A DNA stretch of 64,000 nucleotides from Blastococcus sp. TF02-09 (GTDB taxonomy: Bacteria > Actinomycetota > Actinomycetes > Mycobacteriales > Geodermatophilaceae). The stretch lies in the NCBI RefSeq assembly GCF_003319105.1, contig NZ_QOHH01000011.1, positions 98,823-162,822 of the forward strand. The letters are read 5' to 3'. This document shows positions 26,761 through 37,011 of this stretch, in pieces (the stretch's first letter is position 1; each line of letters starts with the position of its first letter). Below the pieces are notes generated by a model. The model ran no database searches. It saw only the letters and a list, made by a program, of their open reading frames with translations, and was not told where the DNA came from. The position numbers and the translations under genes are program-made.

Positions 26761-28142
26761 GGCACCTCCTCGGAGATCGGAGCGCCGAGCACGTCGGCGA
26801 GGACGGCGGCGAAGGCGCGGGAGACCTCGGGCCGGCGCACCGCCACGCGCAGGTGGTCGCCGGTCAGCCCGGGGAAGGTGTCGCCGCGGCGCACGGCCCA
26901 GCCCCGCCGGCGCAGCTCCTCGCGCACGGCGAGCCCGTCCGCCACGCGCAGCAGCACGAACGACGAGCGCGGATCGCCCTCGACGACCACCGACGGCGGG
27001 AGGGCGTCCACGAGGGCGGTGCGCCAGTCCGCGAGGTCCCGCGCGGCGGCGTCGGCCTCGGCGCGCGCCGCGGGGGTGGTGCACGCGGTCAGCGCGGCCA
27101 GCGCCGGGGTGGAGACCGGCCACCGCGGCTGCTGCGCGGCCAGCCGGGCGATCAGGTCGGCCGGCCCGAGCGCGTAGCCGACGCGGAGCCCGGCCAGTCC
27201 CCACGTCTTGGTCAGGCTGCGCACGACCAGCAGCCCGGGGAGGTCGCGCTGCGTCGCCAGCGACTCCGGCTCCCCGGCCACCGTGTCGGCGAAGGCCTCG
27301 TCCACCAGCAGCACCCGGCCCGGGCGGGCCAGGGCGGCGACGGTCTCCGCGGGATGGAGCACCGACGTCGGGTTCGTCGGGTTGCCGAGCACCACCAGGT
27401 CGGCGTCCCCGGGCACGGCGGCCGGATCGAGCCGCCAGCCGTCGTCGGCACGCAGCAGGACCCGGGTGACCGGGTGCCCGGCGGCCCGCAGCGCCGCCTC
27501 GGGCTCGGTGAACGAGGGGTGGACGACGGCGGCGAGGTGCGGCCGCAGCGCCCGGGCGACGAGGACGAAGACCTCGGCCGCGCCCGCGGTGAGCAGCACC
27601 TCGTCCTCGGGGCGTCCGTGGGCGGCGGCTACCGCGGCCCGGGCCGGGCCGGGGTCCGGATAGGCCGCCGCGGCGTCGATCGACGCGTGCAGCACCGTGC
27701 GCAGCCACGGCGGCGGTGCGTCGGCGCGGACGTTGACGGCCAGGTCGACCAGGCCCGGCGCGAGCTCGGCGTCGCCGTGGTGGGAGAGGTCGGGCTCCGC
27801 GACGGCCACGGCCACGGTGACCCGGCCGTGCACCGTCTTGGCGACGGTGAGCGAGCCGCCGTCCATGAGCGCGGCGGCCTCGGCCACCGAGCCGGTCCCG
27901 ACGGCGGCCGCGACCCGGGCCGACGACGTGGGCACCGGCACGCGGGCCAGGGCCGCGGCTGGGTGACCCACCAGCGTCCATCCGCGCCGGGCGGCCGCCT
28001 CCCGGATCCCGGGCTCGGCGGCGCGGACGTCGAGGGTCGCCAGCCGCACCTCGGCGGTGCCGGCGGGCAGCACCGCGTCGACCGCGGCGAGCACCTCGTC
28101 CGCGTCGACGCCGGAGACGGCGCCCAGCCCGACGGTGGTCAC
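26757..28142 (-). CDS. cobC: Fusion of CbiG C-terminal (CobE) domain and CobC-type aminotransferase
   Basis: 461 aa. Residues 1 to about 120 match the CbiG_C/CobE domain: [40 protein letters not shown] and SVAEAAALM. Residues from about 150 form a PLP-dependent class-I aminotransferase fold with [36 protein letters not shown] and the PLP Lys in [15 protein letters not shown]. CobC-like enzymes supply (R)-1-amino-2-propanol phosphate for the nucleotide loop; CobE/CbiG_C acts in the corrin-ring steps. One polypeptide therefore joins two distant steps. Both ends overlap neighbours by 4 bp (GTGA). Confidence 0.85.
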   Translation of the reverse strand: MTTVGLGAVSGVDADEVLAAVDAVLPAGTAEVRLATLDVRAAEPGIREAAARRGWTLVGHPAAALARVPVPTSSARVAAAVGTGSVAEAAALMDGGSLTVAKTVHGRVTVAVAVAEPDLSHHGDAELAPGLVDLAVNVRADAPPPWLRTVLHASIDAAAAYPDPGPARAAVAAAHGRPEDEVLLTAGAAEVFVLVARALRPHLAAVVHPSFTEPEAALRAAGHPVTRVLLRADDGWRLDPAAVPGDADLVVLGNPTNPTSVLHPAETVAALARPGRVLLVDEAFADTVAGEPESLATQRDLPGLLVVRSLTKTWGLAGLRVGYALGPADLIARLAAQQPRWPVSTPALAALTACTTPAARAEADAAARDLADWRTALVDALPPSVVVEGDPRSSFVLLRVADGLAVREELRRRGWAVRRGDTFPGLTGDHLRVAVRRPEVSRAFAAVLADVLGAPISEEVP

Positions 28143-28978
28143 GTCGGCACCCCGGAAGGAAGCACGGCGAGCAACCCGGCGGCGTCCCGGGGGAGAGGGC
28201 CGTCGCCGAGCAGGCCGAGGTCGCGCAGCCGGGCGCCCACGGTCAGCGCCCAGGGCCGGTCGAGCCGGGCCCGCCGGAGCAGGTCGTCGTCGCCGAGCAG
28301 GGCCTGCGGCTCGCCCTGCACGACCCGCCGGTCGACCACCACCGCCACCTCGTCGGCCCAGCGCAGGGCCAGGTCGACGTCGTGGGTGCTCATGACCACC
28401 GTGGCGTCGTGCTCCTGCAGGCGGGCCAGCGCGGCCAGCGTCTCGGCGACGGCGGAGGGGTCCAGGCCCGCCGTCGGCTCGTCGAGCAGAAGCACGCACG
28501 GGCGCATCGCCACCGCCCCGGCGATCGCCACCCGCTTGCGCTCGCCGTAGGAGAGCTGGTGGGTGGGGCGCGCGGCGAGGCCGTCGACGGCGAGCAGCGC
28601 CAGCGCCTCGGCGACCCGGGCGCGCACCTCGTCCTCGGGCAGGCCCAGGTTGAGCGGGCCGAACGAGACGTCCTGGGCGACCGACGCGCTGAACAGCTGG
28701 TCGTCGGGGTCCTGCAGCACCAGCTGGACCTCCTGCCGGTGCGCCCGCAGCGCCCGGCGGCCGTATCCCAGGCGGGCGCCGTCGACGGCCACCTCGCCGG
28801 CCGAGGGCTCGAGGGCCCCGGACAGGCAGCGCAGCAGCGTCGTCTTCCCCGAGCCGTTGGCGCCCAGCACGGCGAGCCTCCGGCCGGCCGCGACGGTGAG
28901 CGCGGCGCCGTCCAGCACCGGCCGGCCGCGCTCGTACCCGGCCACCAGACCGGTGGCGGACAGCGTCCGGTGGCTCAC
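28139..28978 (-). CDS. cbiO: Cobalt ECF transporter ATPase CbiO
   Basis: 279 aa ABC ATPase. Walker A is [13 protein letters not shown] (near residue 37), the Q-loop LQDPDDQLF is characteristic of ECF-type ATPases, the signature is [12 protein letters not shown], Walker [13 protein letters not shown], and the H-loop STHDVD. It drives cobalt import with CbiM, CbiN and CbiQ encoded directly upstream. GTG 28978 overlaps the cbiQ stop (GTGA), and its own stop overlaps the CbiG_C-CobC start, so the whole block is translationally coupled. Confidence 0.93.
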   Translation of the reverse strand: MSHRTLSATGLVAGYERGRPVLDGAALTVAAGRRLAVLGANGSGKTTLLRCLSGALEPSAGEVAVDGARLGYGRRALRAHRQEVQLVLQDPDDQLFSASVAQDVSFGPLNLGLPEDEVRARVAEALALLAVDGLAARPTHQLSYGERKRVAIAGAVAMRPCVLLLDEPTAGLDPSAVAETLAALARLQEHDATVVMSTHDVDLALRWADEVAVVVDRRVVQGEPQALLGDDDLLRRARLDRPWALTVGARLRDLGLLGDGPLPRDAAGLLAVLPSGVPT

Positions 28979-29712
28979 GTCAGCACCGCGGACGTCGTGA
29001 CGATGGCGGCCAGCCCGGCGGCGGTGGCGGCGAGGAAGAGCCGGGAGGAGGGCAGCACCTCGGGCAGCACCCGCAGACCCGTCTCCATGCCGCGACCGGC
29101 CAGCCCGGCCTGCATGCGGCGGGCGCGGTCCCAGGAGCGGGTGAGCACCGCGGCGGCCAGCGCGCCCGAGGAGCGGTGGGAGCGGCGCAGGGACGAGTAG
29201 CCCATCCGGGCGGCCTGCGCCTCGCGGACCGCGCGCAGGCTGTCCAGCAGCACGAACAGCAGGCGGTAGACGACGGAGGAGACCTCCACGACCGCCGCCG
29301 GCACCCGGGCGCGGCGCAGCGCGGGCAGCAGGTCCGACATCGGCGTCGTCGTGGCCAGGAGCAGCACCGCGGCGCCACCGGCCAGGGCGTGCCCGACCAG
29401 CGAGCCGGCGCGCGCGGCGGCGTCCGGCGCCCAGCCGATCCCGCCGCTCCCCACCTCGACGACGGCGGTCAGCGCACCGACCGCGACGAAGGCCAGCGGC
29501 CAGCGGACCGCGCGGGCGAAGGTGGCGGCCGGCACCCGGGCGGGGCCGAGGGCCAGCACGACCGCGACGACGGCGACCAGCACGCTGCCCGGCCACGCGG
29601 GCAGCACGAGGGCGGTGACGACCAGGCCGCCGCAGAGCAGCACCTTGTCGCCGGGCGCGCGCCGGCGCCAGGCGCTGGCCCACGCCGCGTCGTCGACGGC
29701 CAGCCCGCTCAC
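28975..29712 (-). CDS. cbiQ: Cobalt ECF transporter transmembrane subunit CbiQ
   Basis: 245 aa with about five membrane helices. The cytoplasmic coupling helices of T-components appear as [21 protein letters not shown] with AARMG, and [18 protein letters not shown] (the A-R-G motif that contacts CbiO). GTG 29712 overlaps the cbiN stop (GTGA). It couples CbiO ATP hydrolysis to CbiM for cobalt import. Confidence 0.9.
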   Translation of the reverse strand: MSGLAVDDAAWASAWRRRAPGDKVLLCGGLVVTALVLPAWPGSVLVAVVAVVLALGPARVPAATFARAVRWPLAFVAVGALTAVVEVGSGGIGWAPDAAARAGSLVGHALAGGAAVLLLATTTPMSDLLPALRRARVPAAVVEVSSVVYRLLFVLLDSLRAVREAQAARMGYSSLRRSHRSSGALAAAVLTRSWDRARRMQAGLAGRGMETGLRVLPEVLPSSRLFLAATAAGLAAIVTTSAVLT

Positions 29713-30005
29713 TGCTCGCCGGCTCCCGGGGCCGCCGCCCGCCGGCCGCGCAGCCGGCCGAGCACGTACCCGAGCACGCCGCCGCCGAGTGCCGCCTGCA
29801 GCGCGAACAGGCCGGACTCCACCTCGCCGGACGGGCTGAACAGCGAGTCGAACCACGGGGCGTAGCCGTCGGCCTCCAGCTCCTCGGTGACGGCGGCGTC
29901 GGTGCCGCCGTACTCCGACGTGCCGCCGTCGAGCAGCAGCGGCAGGACGAACAGGGCGACGACGGCGAGGACGAGCAGCGCGGTCACGATCCGGCGGCGG
30001 GTCAT
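29709..30005 (-). CDS. cbiN: Cobalt transport protein CbiN
   Basis: 98 aa with two membrane helices (residues about 5-25 and 65-83). They flank a short acidic extracytoplasmic loop ([20 protein letters not shown]), which is the diagnostic layout of CbiN. CbiN assists metal loading into CbiM. The ATG at 30005 overlaps the cbiM stop (ATGA). Confidence 0.92.
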   Translation of the reverse strand: MTRRRIVTALLVLAVVALFVLPLLLDGGTSEYGGTDAAVTEELEADGYAPWFDSLFSPSGEVESGLFALQAALGGGVLGYVLGRLRGRRAAAPGAGEQ

Positions 30006-30691
30006 GCGCTGCCTCCGGTCGGGGTGGGGGCGGGGGCCAGGATCCCGAGCCGCTCGAGCTCCGGCCGGGCGTTGGTGGTGAGCGCGCGGAAGAGCAGCAC
30101 GCCGAGCAGGCCCTCGCCGATCGCCAGCGGGATCTGGGTGAGCGCGAAGACGCCGAGGAACTTCAGCAGCGCACCGGCCACGCCGCTCTCCGCGTCGGGG
30201 AAGGCCAGGGCGAGCTGGACCGACGTGGTGACGTAGGTGGCGAGGTCGGCCAGCGCGACGGCGGCGAACACCGCGGGCAGCAGGCCGGCGCCGGCCCCGC
30301 GCGCCAGCCGGTAGGCGCCGTACCCCGCCCAGGGCCCGACCACGGCGAAGGCGAAGGCGTTCGCGCCGAGGGTGGTCAGCCCGCCGTGCGCCAGGAGCAG
30401 CGCCTGGAACAGCAGCACGACGGTGCCCAGCAGCGCCATCACCGGTGGCCGGAACAGCACCGCCCCGGGACCGGTGCCGGTCGGGTGGCTGGAGCTGCCG
30501 GTGACGCTCGGCAGCTTGATGGCGCTCAGCACGAAGGTGAACGCGCCGGCCGCGCCGAGCAGCAGCGTCGAGTCCGGGTTCTCCCGCACTTCTTTCACCA
30601 CGGCGCGGGCGCCGTGCACGACGAACGGGGCCGCGGCGACGGTCCAGGCGGCCGCGTGACCGGCGGGGAGGAACCCCTCAGCGATGTGCAC
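30002..30691 (-). CDS. cbiM: Cobalt-binding substrate-specific component CbiM
   Basis: 229 aa with about seven membrane segments. The N-terminus [16 protein letters not shown] is the family signature: the N-terminal amine and the His of the M-H-I/V motif coordinate the metal, so the GTG at 30691 must be the true start. GGAGG lies 7 bases upstream. The second motif, [15 protein letters not shown], supplies further metal ligands. The gene overlaps the end of cobB by 14 bp. Confidence 0.93.
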   Translation of the reverse strand: MHIAEGFLPAGHAAAWTVAAAPFVVHGARAVVKEVRENPDSTLLLGAAGAFTFVLSAIKLPSVTGSSSHPTGTGPGAVLFRPPVMALLGTVVLLFQALLLAHGGLTTLGANAFAFAVVGPWAGYGAYRLARGAGAGLLPAVFAAVALADLATYVTTSVQLALAFPDAESGVAGALLKFLGVFALTQIPLAIGEGLLGVLLFRALTTNARPELERLGILAPAPTPTGGSA

Positions 30692-32066
30692 GGACGGCCT
30701 CCGATCGACGTGCGCACTCGGCGACGAAGCGGGCGGCGAGCTGGGGGCTGCCGGCCCAGTGCAGGTGCAGGTAGGAGGCGTGCACGCTGCCGGCCACGAA
30801 GCCCTCGGCGCCGGCCGCCGACCACTGCCACGCGCCCGCGGCACCGGCCGGCGGGTCGGCGTGCGTGCGGTGGAACTCGTGCCCGCGCACCCGGGTGCCG
30901 GCCGGCGCGAGCACGGAGTCGGTGACCGCCACCGCGGCCCGGTAGCCCAGGGTCAACCGGGGCGACATCGCCGTCGCCACGTCGAGGACGCCGCACATCG
31001 GGAGGCCGTCGAGCTCGCGGCCCAGGTACAGCAGCCCCGCGCACTCGGCGGCCACCGGTGCGCCGCGGGCGGCGAGCGCGGCGACGTCGGCGCGCAGCGA
31101 CGCGTTGGCCGACAGCGCCGCGGCATGCACCTCGGGGAAGCCGCCGCCGACGACCAGCCCCGCGGTGCCCGGCGGCAGCAGCCCGTCGCGCAGGGGGTCG
31201 ACGACGACGACCTCGGCCCCCGCGGCCTCGAGCAGCTCGGTGGTCTCCGCGTAGCCGAAGGTGAAGGCCGGCCCGCCGGCGACGGCGATCCGCGGCCGGC
31301 CCGGTGCCGGGGCGACCTCCGCGGCGGGGTCCCACGGCGCGGCGTCCAGCGGGGGAGCGGAGCGGGCCAGGGCCAGCACGGCGTCCAGGTCGACGGCGGC
31401 GCCCACCACCTCGCCGAGCCCGCGGACGGTCGCCAGCGCCTCGCCGGACCGCTCGGCCGCCGGGATCAGCCCGAGGTGCCGGGACGGCGTGGCCAGCTGC
31501 TCCAGCCGGCGGACCGCACCGAGCACCGGCACCCCGGCGGCGGCCAGCGCCTCGCGCAGGATCGCCTCGTGCCGGTCGCTGCCGACCCGGTTGAGGACGA
31601 CGCCGCCGAGCCGGACCTCCGGGTCGAACGTCGCGAACCCGTGCACCAGCGCCGCCACCGACCGCGCCTGCGCGGAGCCGTCCACGACCAGCACGACGGG
31701 AGCCTGCAGCAGCCGGGCCACGTGCGCGGTGGAGGAGAACCCCGGTTCGACCGAGGGGTGGCTGGCGCCGTCGAACAGGCCCATGACCCCCTCGACGACG
31801 GCGACGTCGGCCGGCCGCGGGTGCAGGGCGCCGCGCAGGAACAGCGGGGCGATCCGCTCCTCGCCCACCAGCCACGGGTCGAGGTTGCGGCCGGGGCGGC
31901 CCGCCGCCAGGGCGTGGTAGCCGGGGTCGATGTAGTCGGGGCCGACCTTGTGCGGGGAGACGGTGAGCCCGCGGGCGGTGAGCGCGGCGACGAGCCCCGT
32001 GGCCACCGACGTCTTGCCCGCGTTCGACGACGGCGCGGCGATGACCAGCCGCGGAATCGCGGTCAC
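30678..32066 (-). CDS. cobB: Hydrogenobyrinic acid a,c-diamide synthase
   Basis: 462 aa. The N-terminal P-loop domain starts [19 protein letters not shown], with [12 protein letters not shown] and [10 protein letters not shown]. The C-terminal class-I-like glutamine amidotransferase domain has the nucleophile in [12 protein letters not shown] and a terminal His in [11 protein letters not shown]. It amidates side chains a and c of hydrogenobyrinate (or cobyrinate) using ATP and glutamine. GTG 32066 overlaps the cobO stop. The product is the substrate of the cobaltochelatase made from this operon and cobN. Confidence 0.9.
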   Translation of the reverse strand: MTAIPRLVIAAPSSNAGKTSVATGLVAALTARGLTVSPHKVGPDYIDPGYHALAAGRPGRNLDPWLVGEERIAPLFLRGALHPRPADVAVVEGVMGLFDGASHPSVEPGFSSTAHVARLLQAPVVLVVDGSAQARSVAALVHGFATFDPEVRLGGVVLNRVGSDRHEAILREALAAAGVPVLGAVRRLEQLATPSRHLGLIPAAERSGEALATVRGLGEVVGAAVDLDAVLALARSAPPLDAAPWDPAAEVAPAPGRPRIAVAGGPAFTFGYAETTELLEAAGAEVVVVDPLRDGLLPPGTAGLVVGGGFPEVHAAALSANASLRADVAALAARGAPVAAECAGLLYLGRELDGLPMCGVLDVATAMSPRLTLGYRAAVAVTDSVLAPAGTRVRGHEFHRTHADPPAGAAGAWQWSAAGAEGFVAGSVHASYLHLHWAGSPQLAARFVAECARRSEAVRAHR

Positions 32067-32677
32067 CACTCGATCCCCCGCTGGCCCTTCTGCCCGGCGT
32101 CCATGGGGTGCTTGACCTTGGTCATCTCCACGACCAGGTCGGCGGCCTCGACCAGCGCGGGGTGCGCGTCGCGGCCGGTGATCACCACGTGCTGGGCGCC
32201 GGGGCGGTTGGTCAGCGTCTCCACGACGTCGTCGACGTCGACCCAGCCCCACTTCAGGGGATAGGTGAACTCGTCGAGCACGTAGAAGCGGTGCGCCTCG
32301 GCGGCCAGGTCGCGCTTGATCTGGGCCCAGCCCTCGGCGGCGTCCGCGGCGTGGTCGACCTCGGTGCCCTGCCGGCGCGACCAGCTCCAGCCCGAGCCCA
32401 TCTTGTGCCAGACGACGGGCCCGCCCTGGCCGGTCGTGGCGTGCACCTCGCCCAGCGCGGTGAGGGCGGTCTCCTCGCCGACCTTCCACTTCGCGCTCTT
32501 GACGAACTGGTAGACCGCGATCGACCAGCCCTGGTTCCAGGCGCGCATCGCCATCCCGAACGCGGCGGTGGACTTCCCCTTCATGGCACCGGTGTGCACC
32601 ACGAGTAGCGGCCGGTTGCGGCGCTGCCGCGTGGTCAGCCCGTCCTGCGGATCGACGGCGATCCGTCCCTGCGGCAC
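32063..32677 (-). CDS. cobO: Cob(I)yrinic acid a,c-diamide adenosyltransferase
   Basis: 204 aa. It carries the CobO/BtuR P-loop VHTGAMKGKSTAAFGMAMRA, then YQFVKSAKWKVGEE, FYVLDEFTYPLKWGWV and VVITGRDAHPALVEAADLV. It transfers 5'-deoxyadenosine from ATP to cob(I)alamin precursors to form the Co-C bond. GTG 32677 lies one base after the chelatase stop; its ribosome site is inside that gene, so translation is coupled. Confidence 0.93.
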   Translation of the reverse strand: MPQGRIAVDPQDGLTTRQRRNRPLLVVHTGAMKGKSTAAFGMAMRAWNQGWSIAVYQFVKSAKWKVGEETALTALGEVHATTGQGGPVVWHKMGSGWSWSRRQGTEVDHAADAAEGWAQIKRDLAAEAHRFYVLDEFTYPLKWGWVDVDDVVETLTNRPGAQHVVITGRDAHPALVEAADLVVEMTKVKHPMDAGQKGQRGIEW

Positions 32678-32678
32678 G

Positions 32679-34742
32679 TCAGGCCGCCCGGGCGCTGCGG
32701 ACGGTGGCGGCCAGGGCGTCGGCGGCCAGCTCCTCCAGCCGCAGGGTCTCCGCACCCAGCGCCGTCCCGAGCGCCCCCGCTAGGCCGAGCCGGACCGGGC
32801 CGGACTCGCAGTCGACGACGACGGCGGCGGTGCCCGTGGACGCCAGCAGCTCCGCCGCCGCCCGGGCCTCGGCGAGCGCGTTGCCACCCCGGGCACCGGT
32901 GGCCCGGCCGTCGGTGACGACGACGAGCAGCGGGCGTCGCTGCGGATCGCGGATCCGCTCGACCCGGAGGACGGCATGGGCCTCGAGCAGCCCCGCGGCC
33001 AGCGGGGTGCGGCCGCCGGTGGGCAGGTCGGTCAGCCGGGCGGCCGCCGCCTCCACCGACCAGGTCGGCGGGAGGGCGAGCTCGGCGGAGCTGCCGCGGA
33101 AGGTGACCAGGCCGACCTTGTCGCGGCGCTGGTAGGCGTCCAGCAGCAGGGACAGGACCGCGCCCTTGACCGCGCCCATCCTGGCCCGCGCCGCCATCGA
33201 CCCGCTGGCGTCGACGACGAACAGGACGAGGTTGCCTTCGCGCCCCTCGAGCACGGCCTGGCGCAGGTCCTCGCGGGCGATCCGCAGGCCGGGCCCGGTG
33301 CGGCCACGGGCCTTCTGGTGCGGCGCGGCGGCGAGCACCGTGTCGACCAGGTGCAGCTTCGTGACCGTGCCCCCGGGCGACGCGGAGCCGACGACCCGCC
33401 CCCGCTCGGATCGGGCGCGCGAGCGCCGGCCGGGTGCGCCGGCGCCGATGCCGGGCACCTCGAGCCGCCGCGTGCGGAACGGGTCGGACGGCGCGACCGC
33501 GGCCCGCTCGGGTGCGGGGGAGGCGTCCGCGGAGCCGCCGCCTTCGCCGCGCGGTGCCGTCGTCGGCTCCTGCCCGTGGTCCCCTCCAGGCATAGGAGGC
33601 TCTGCCTGCGTTTCGGCGCCCGATCCGTAGGCATTGCTTCCTCTGCCTGGATCGCCCGGGCCGTCGTCGGGTCCGCCGTCGTCGGGGCCGCCGTCCGGGT
33701 CGTCGTCCTCCGGGCGGCTGTCGGACAGCGCCTGCTCGAGCGTCTCCTCGTCCAGGCCGGGGGCGTCGAAGGGGTTGCGGCGGCGGCGGTGGGGGAGCGC
33801 GAGGCGGGCGGCCACCCGGACGTCGTCCTCGGTCACCTCGTCGCGGCCGGACCACGCGGCGTGGGCGATCGCGGCGCGGGCGGTGACCAGGTCGGCGCGC
33901 AGGCCGTCGACGTCGAAGGCGGCGCAGACCGCCGTCACCTGCTGCAGGGCGGCGTCGGAGAGGACGACGCGGGGCAGCCGGGCGCGGGCGTCGGCGATGC
34001 GGATGGCCAGCCCGGTCTCCTCGGCCGCCCACGCGGCAGCGAACCCGGCCGGGTCGGCGTCGGAGGCGAACCGCCGGCGCACGACCTCGGCCCGTTCGGC
34101 GGGGTCGCGCGGTGCGGCCACCTCGACGGTGAGGCCGAAGCGGTCGAGCAGCTGCGGGCGGAGCTCGCCCTCCTCCGGGTTCATGGTGCCGACCAGGAGG
34201 AAGCGGGCCGCGTGCCGCACCGAGACGCCCTCCCGCTCGACGTAGGCGGTGCCCATCGCCGCGGCGTCCAGCAGCAGGTCGACCAGGTGGTCGTGCAGCA
34301 GGTTGACCTCGTCGACGTAGAGCACACCGCGGTGGGCGGCGGCCAGCAGGCCGGGCTCGAAGGCCTTCACGCCCTCGGTGAGCGCGCGCTCGAGGTCCAG
34401 CGAGCCGACGACGCGGTCCTCGGACGCGCCCACCGGCAGCTCGACCAGCCGGGCCGGGCGGACGGGGCCGGCGGCGGTCGGCTCGTGCGGCCCGTCGGGG
34501 CAGGCCGGGTCCGGGGCGGCGGGGTCGCACGCGAACCGGCACCCGGCGACGACCGCGACCGGCGGCAGCACGGCGGCCAGGGCGCGGACCGTCGTCGACT
34601 TCGCGGTGCCCTTCTCGCCGCGCACGAGCACGCCGCCGACCGCCGGGGAGACGGCGTTGAGCAGCAGGGCCAGGCGCATGTCGTCCATGCCGACGACGGC
34701 GCTGAAGGGGTACGTCATGCGCGGGTACGGCGCACGGGTCAC
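32679..34742 (-). CDS. ChlI/ChlD-fused AAA+ chelatase subunit (probable cobaltochelatase motor)
   Basis: 687 aa. The N-terminal AAA+ half has Walker [11 protein letters not shown] (near residue 43), Walker [12 protein letters not shown] and the sensor [14 protein letters not shown] Pro/Asp/Gly-rich linker (residues about 340-430) joins it to a VWA domain with the MIDAS motif [10 protein letters not shown] near residue 505. Such ChlID proteins are the ATPase partners of the large CobN subunit in actinobacteria. Its place at the head of a B12 operon, with cobN elsewhere in the window, supports cobalt rather than magnesium insertion. GTG 34742 follows GGGGAGAGGAC, which a riboswitch-linked hairpin can mask. 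Confidence 0.88.
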   Translation of the reverse strand: MTRAPYPRMTYPFSAVVGMDDMRLALLLNAVSPAVGGVLVRGEKGTAKSTTVRALAAVLPPVAVVAGCRFACDPAAPDPACPDGPHEPTAAGPVRPARLVELPVGASEDRVVGSLDLERALTEGVKAFEPGLLAAAHRGVLYVDEVNLLHDHLVDLLLDAAAMGTAYVEREGVSVRHAARFLLVGTMNPEEGELRPQLLDRFGLTVEVAAPRDPAERAEVVRRRFASDADPAGFAAAWAAEETGLAIRIADARARLPRVVLSDAALQQVTAVCAAFDVDGLRADLVTARAAIAHAAWSGRDEVTEDDVRVAARLALPHRRRRNPFDAPGLDEETLEQALSDSRPEDDDPDGGPDDGGPDDGPGDPGRGSNAYGSGAETQAEPPMPGGDHGQEPTTAPRGEGGGSADASPAPERAAVAPSDPFRTRRLEVPGIGAGAPGRRSRARSERGRVVGSASPGGTVTKLHLVDTVLAAAPHQKARGRTGPGLRIAREDLRQAVLEGREGNLVLFVVDASGSMAARARMGAVKGAVLSLLLDAYQRRDKVGLVTFRGSSAELALPPTWSVEAAAARLTDLPTGGRTPLAAGLLEAHAVLRVERIRDPQRRPLLVVVTDGRATGARGGNALAEARAAAELLASTGTAAVVVDCESGPVRLGLAGALGTALGAETLRLEELAADALAATVRSARAA

Positions 34743-34783
34743 GCGTCCTCTCCCCGGGTGTCCACGCCCGGAGGTGGCAGGAG

Positions 34784-34880
34784 CGCGACGGCGGGAGTTC
34801 CTGACTCACCGACCCGGGGGCCGGCTCACAGTGGCGGGACCGCGCCGGAATTGCACCGGGCTTCCTCCACTGCCGTCGCG
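34784..34880 (-). promoter_or_regulatory. Cobalamin riboswitch (compact form)
   Basis: Read on the minus strand, P1 arms CGCGACGGC (34880-34872) and GCCGTCGCG (34792-34784) enclose the conserved core. The core has a GGAAG start, GCGCGGTCCCGCCACTG (containing the B12 box GCCACTG), and GAGTCAGG before the closing arm. The aptamer is about 97 nt. Between it and the chelatase GTG at 34742, CTCCGGG can pair with CCCGGGGAG, masking the ribosome site. This suggests that cobalamin represses the nine-gene operon at translation. Confidence 0.9.
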
Positions 34881-34967
34881 TGTGGCGGCGTCATGCAACC
34901 ACAGCCACCCGGCGGGCGACAGCCACGGGGGTCGGCCGGCGACGAGGTGCCGCGCCCCGGGTCCCGC

Positions 34968-35738
34968 TCAGCTGGAGCGGGCGGCCAGCCAGTCGTCGAA
35001 CTCGGTCGCGACGATGCGCTCGTCGTGGACGTCGGCGGCCGCGGGCGAGGCGAGGAAGCGGATCGGTGGCCCCATGATCGCCGGGGCCAGCAGCCGGTCG
35101 CGCTGCTCCGGCGGGAAGTCGTCGGGGATCATGCCGGTCGCCGTCGCCCCGCCGGGCAGCAGGATGTTGACCGTGACGCCGCTGCCCTCGAGGTCGGCGG
35201 CCATGATCCGCGACAGCGCCTCGGCGCCGGCGCGGACCGGCCCGTAGGGGACGAAGCCCCTGCGGTTCATCGTCGAGTGGTTCATCGAGACGTTGACCAC
35301 CCGCCCGCCGCCCGCGGCCAGCAGGCGCGGGACGACGCTGCGCGCCACCAGGAAGTAGCCGGTCAGGTTCGTGTCCACGAGGTCCCGGAAGCCGCCCGGA
35401 GGCACCGTCCAGAACGGCTGCGGGTCGGTGAGGAAGCGCGGGTTGACCGTCCGCATGCCGAGGCCCGCGTTGTTCACCAGGACGTCGAGCCCGCCCAGCG
35501 CCTCGACGACCCGGTCCACCCCGCGCTCGACGTCGTCCTCGTCGCGCACGTCCATCGCGACGCCGGTGCAGCCGGCGCCGAGGTCGCGGGCGGCCGCCTC
35601 CGTGCGGTCGCGGTCCCGGCCGGTGATGGCGACCGCCGCGCCCGCGTCGAGCAGGGCCGCGGCCATCGCGGCGCCCAGGCCGCTGGTGCCACCGGTGATG
35701 AGCACGCGGGTGCCGGGTGCCCGGAAGTCCTCGGTCAT
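34968..35738 (-). CDS. SDR-family protein with Arg in place of catalytic Lys
   Basis: 256 aa. The cofactor motif ITGGTSGLGAAMAAAL and NNAGLGM are intact, as is a Ser-containing VNVSMNHS. The active-site signature reads YGPVRAG, so the Lys of Y-x3-K is replaced by Arg. Catalysis may be altered or lost, or the Arg may substitute; known SDRs almost always need Lys. It starts at ATG 35738, with a weak ribosome site. It lies between the riboswitch operon and cobL but shows no link to cobalamin synthesis. Confidence 0.8.
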   Translation of the reverse strand: MTEDFRAPGTRVLITGGTSGLGAAMAAALLDAGAAVAITGRDRDRTEAAARDLGAGCTGVAMDVRDEDDVERGVDRVVEALGGLDVLVNNAGLGMRTVNPRFLTDPQPFWTVPPGGFRDLVDTNLTGYFLVARSVVPRLLAAGGGRVVNVSMNHSTMNRRGFVPYGPVRAGAEALSRIMAADLEGSGVTVNILLPGGATATGMIPDDFPPEQRDRLLAPAIMGPPIRFLASPAAADVHDERIVATEFDDWLAARSS

Positions 35739-35778
35739 CCGGCCGACGCTAGCCGCGGGGTGCCTAGGATCGCCCGTC

Positions 35779-37011
35779 GTGCGTGCCGATGAGCGGGGAG
35801 CCTCCGAGCGGGTGACCGTCGTCGGCATCGGCGCCGACGGCTGGGACGGGCTCTCACCGGCGGCCCGCCGGTCGATCGAAGCCGCCGACGTGCTGCGCGG
35901 CAGCGAGCGGCAGCTGGCGCTGGTGCCGTCGTCCGTCGGGGCGGAGCGGGTGCCGTGGCCGCGGCCGCTCGCCCCGGCGCTCCCCGGCCTCCGCGAGTCG
36001 CATCCCGGCTGCCGCGTCGTCGTCCTGGCCAGCGGTGACCCCATGTCCTCCGGCATCGGGACGTCGCTGGTCCGCGCGCTCGGACCGGAGGCCGTGGAGG
36101 TCGTCCCGCACCCCTCGTCGGTGACGCTGGCCTGCGCCCGGATGGGCTGGTCGGTGGAGGGGAGCACCGTCGTGCCCGTGGTCGGGCGGCCGGTCGAACT
36201 GGTGGCCCCACACGTCACCCCCGGCCGCCGGCTGCTGGTCCTCGGCTCGGACGGCACCTCGCCTGCGGCGGTCGCAGCCCTGTGCGCGCGGCTCGGCTAC
36301 GGCGCCAGCCGGGTCACCGCGCTGGCCCAGCTGGGTGGCCCCGGCGAGCGGAGCTTCACCGGCACTGCGGGCGCCTGGCCGCACGCGGAGACCGATCCGC
36401 TGGTCGTGACCGTCGTCGAGGTGGTCGCCGACCCGGGCACCGTGCCGCTGCCGACGTCGCCCGGGCTGCCCGACGACGCCTACGAGCACGACGGCCAGCT
36501 GACCAAGCGCGACGTCCGGGCCGTCACCCTCGCCCGGCTCGGTCCGCTGCCCGGGCAGCTGCTCTGGGACGTCGGCGCCGGCGCCGGGTCGATCGGCATC
36601 GAGTGGATGCGCACGCACCCGTCGTGCCGGGCGGTCGCGGTGGAGAGCGCCCCGGACCGGGCCGAGCGGATCGTCCGCAACGCCGGCCGGCTCGGCGTCC
36701 CCGGCCTGCGGGTGGTGGAGGGCCGCGCACCGCAGGCGCTGGCCGGGCTCGCGGCCCCGGACGCCGTCTTCGTGGGTGGGGGCGTCACCGTCCCCGGCCT
36801 GCTGGCGGCGTGCTGGGCGGCGCTGGTGCCTGGTGGCCGGCTGGTGGCCAACGCCGTCACTCTCGAGAGCGAGGCCTGGGTGGCCCGCTGGCAGGCGGAG
36901 GTCGGGGGCGAGCTGATCCGCCTGCAGGTGTCGCACGCGAGTCCGGTCGGCGGCTTCACCGCGCTCCGGCCCGCGCTGCCCGTGACGATCTGGTCGGGAG
37001 TCAAGCCATGA
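35779..37011 (+). CDS. cobL: Precorrin-6Y C5,15-methyltransferase (decarboxylating)
   Basis: 410 aa, the length of bifunctional CobL. The N-terminal tetrapyrrole methylase domain (CbiE-like; VTVVGIGADGWDGLSP, LASGDPMSSGIG) methylates C5. The C-terminal domain (CbiT-like; LTKRDVRAVTLARLG, DVGAGAGSIGIEWM) methylates C15 and decarboxylates the C12 acetate. The start at GTG 35779 is supported by a -10-like TAGGAT eight bases upstream, implying a leaderless mRNA; GTG 35812 is an alternative. It overlaps cobM by 4 bp (ATGA). Confidence 0.92.
   Translation: MRADERGASERVTVVGIGADGWDGLSPAARRSIEAADVLRGSERQLALVPSSVGAERVPWPRPLAPALPGLRESHPGCRVVVLASGDPMSSGIGTSLVRALGPEAVEVVPHPSSVTLACARMGWSVEGSTVVPVVGRPVELVAPHVTPGRRLLVLGSDGTSPAAVAALCARLGYGASRVTALAQLGGPGERSFTGTAGAWPHAETDPLVVTVVEVVADPGTVPLPTSPGLPDDAYEHDGQLTKRDVRAVTLARLGPLPGQLLWDVGAGAGSIGIEWMRTHPSCRAVAVESAPDRAERIVRNAGRLGVPGLRVVEGRAPQALAGLAAPDAVFVGGGVTVPGLLAACWAALVPGGRLVANAVTLESEAWVARWQAEVGGELIRLQVSHASPVGGFTALRPALPVTIWSGVKP

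Noticed and set aside
26761..27981. N-terminal extension of cobA reaching 27981
   Set aside because: The added ~400 residues are an Arg-rich shadow of the CbiG_C-CobC gene; a strong ribosome site supports GTG 26760.
32679..34742. Magnesium chelatase for (bacterio)chlorophyll
   Set aside because: No other chlorophyll genes are present; the gene heads a B12 riboswitch operon and cobN is in the window, so cobalt is more likely.
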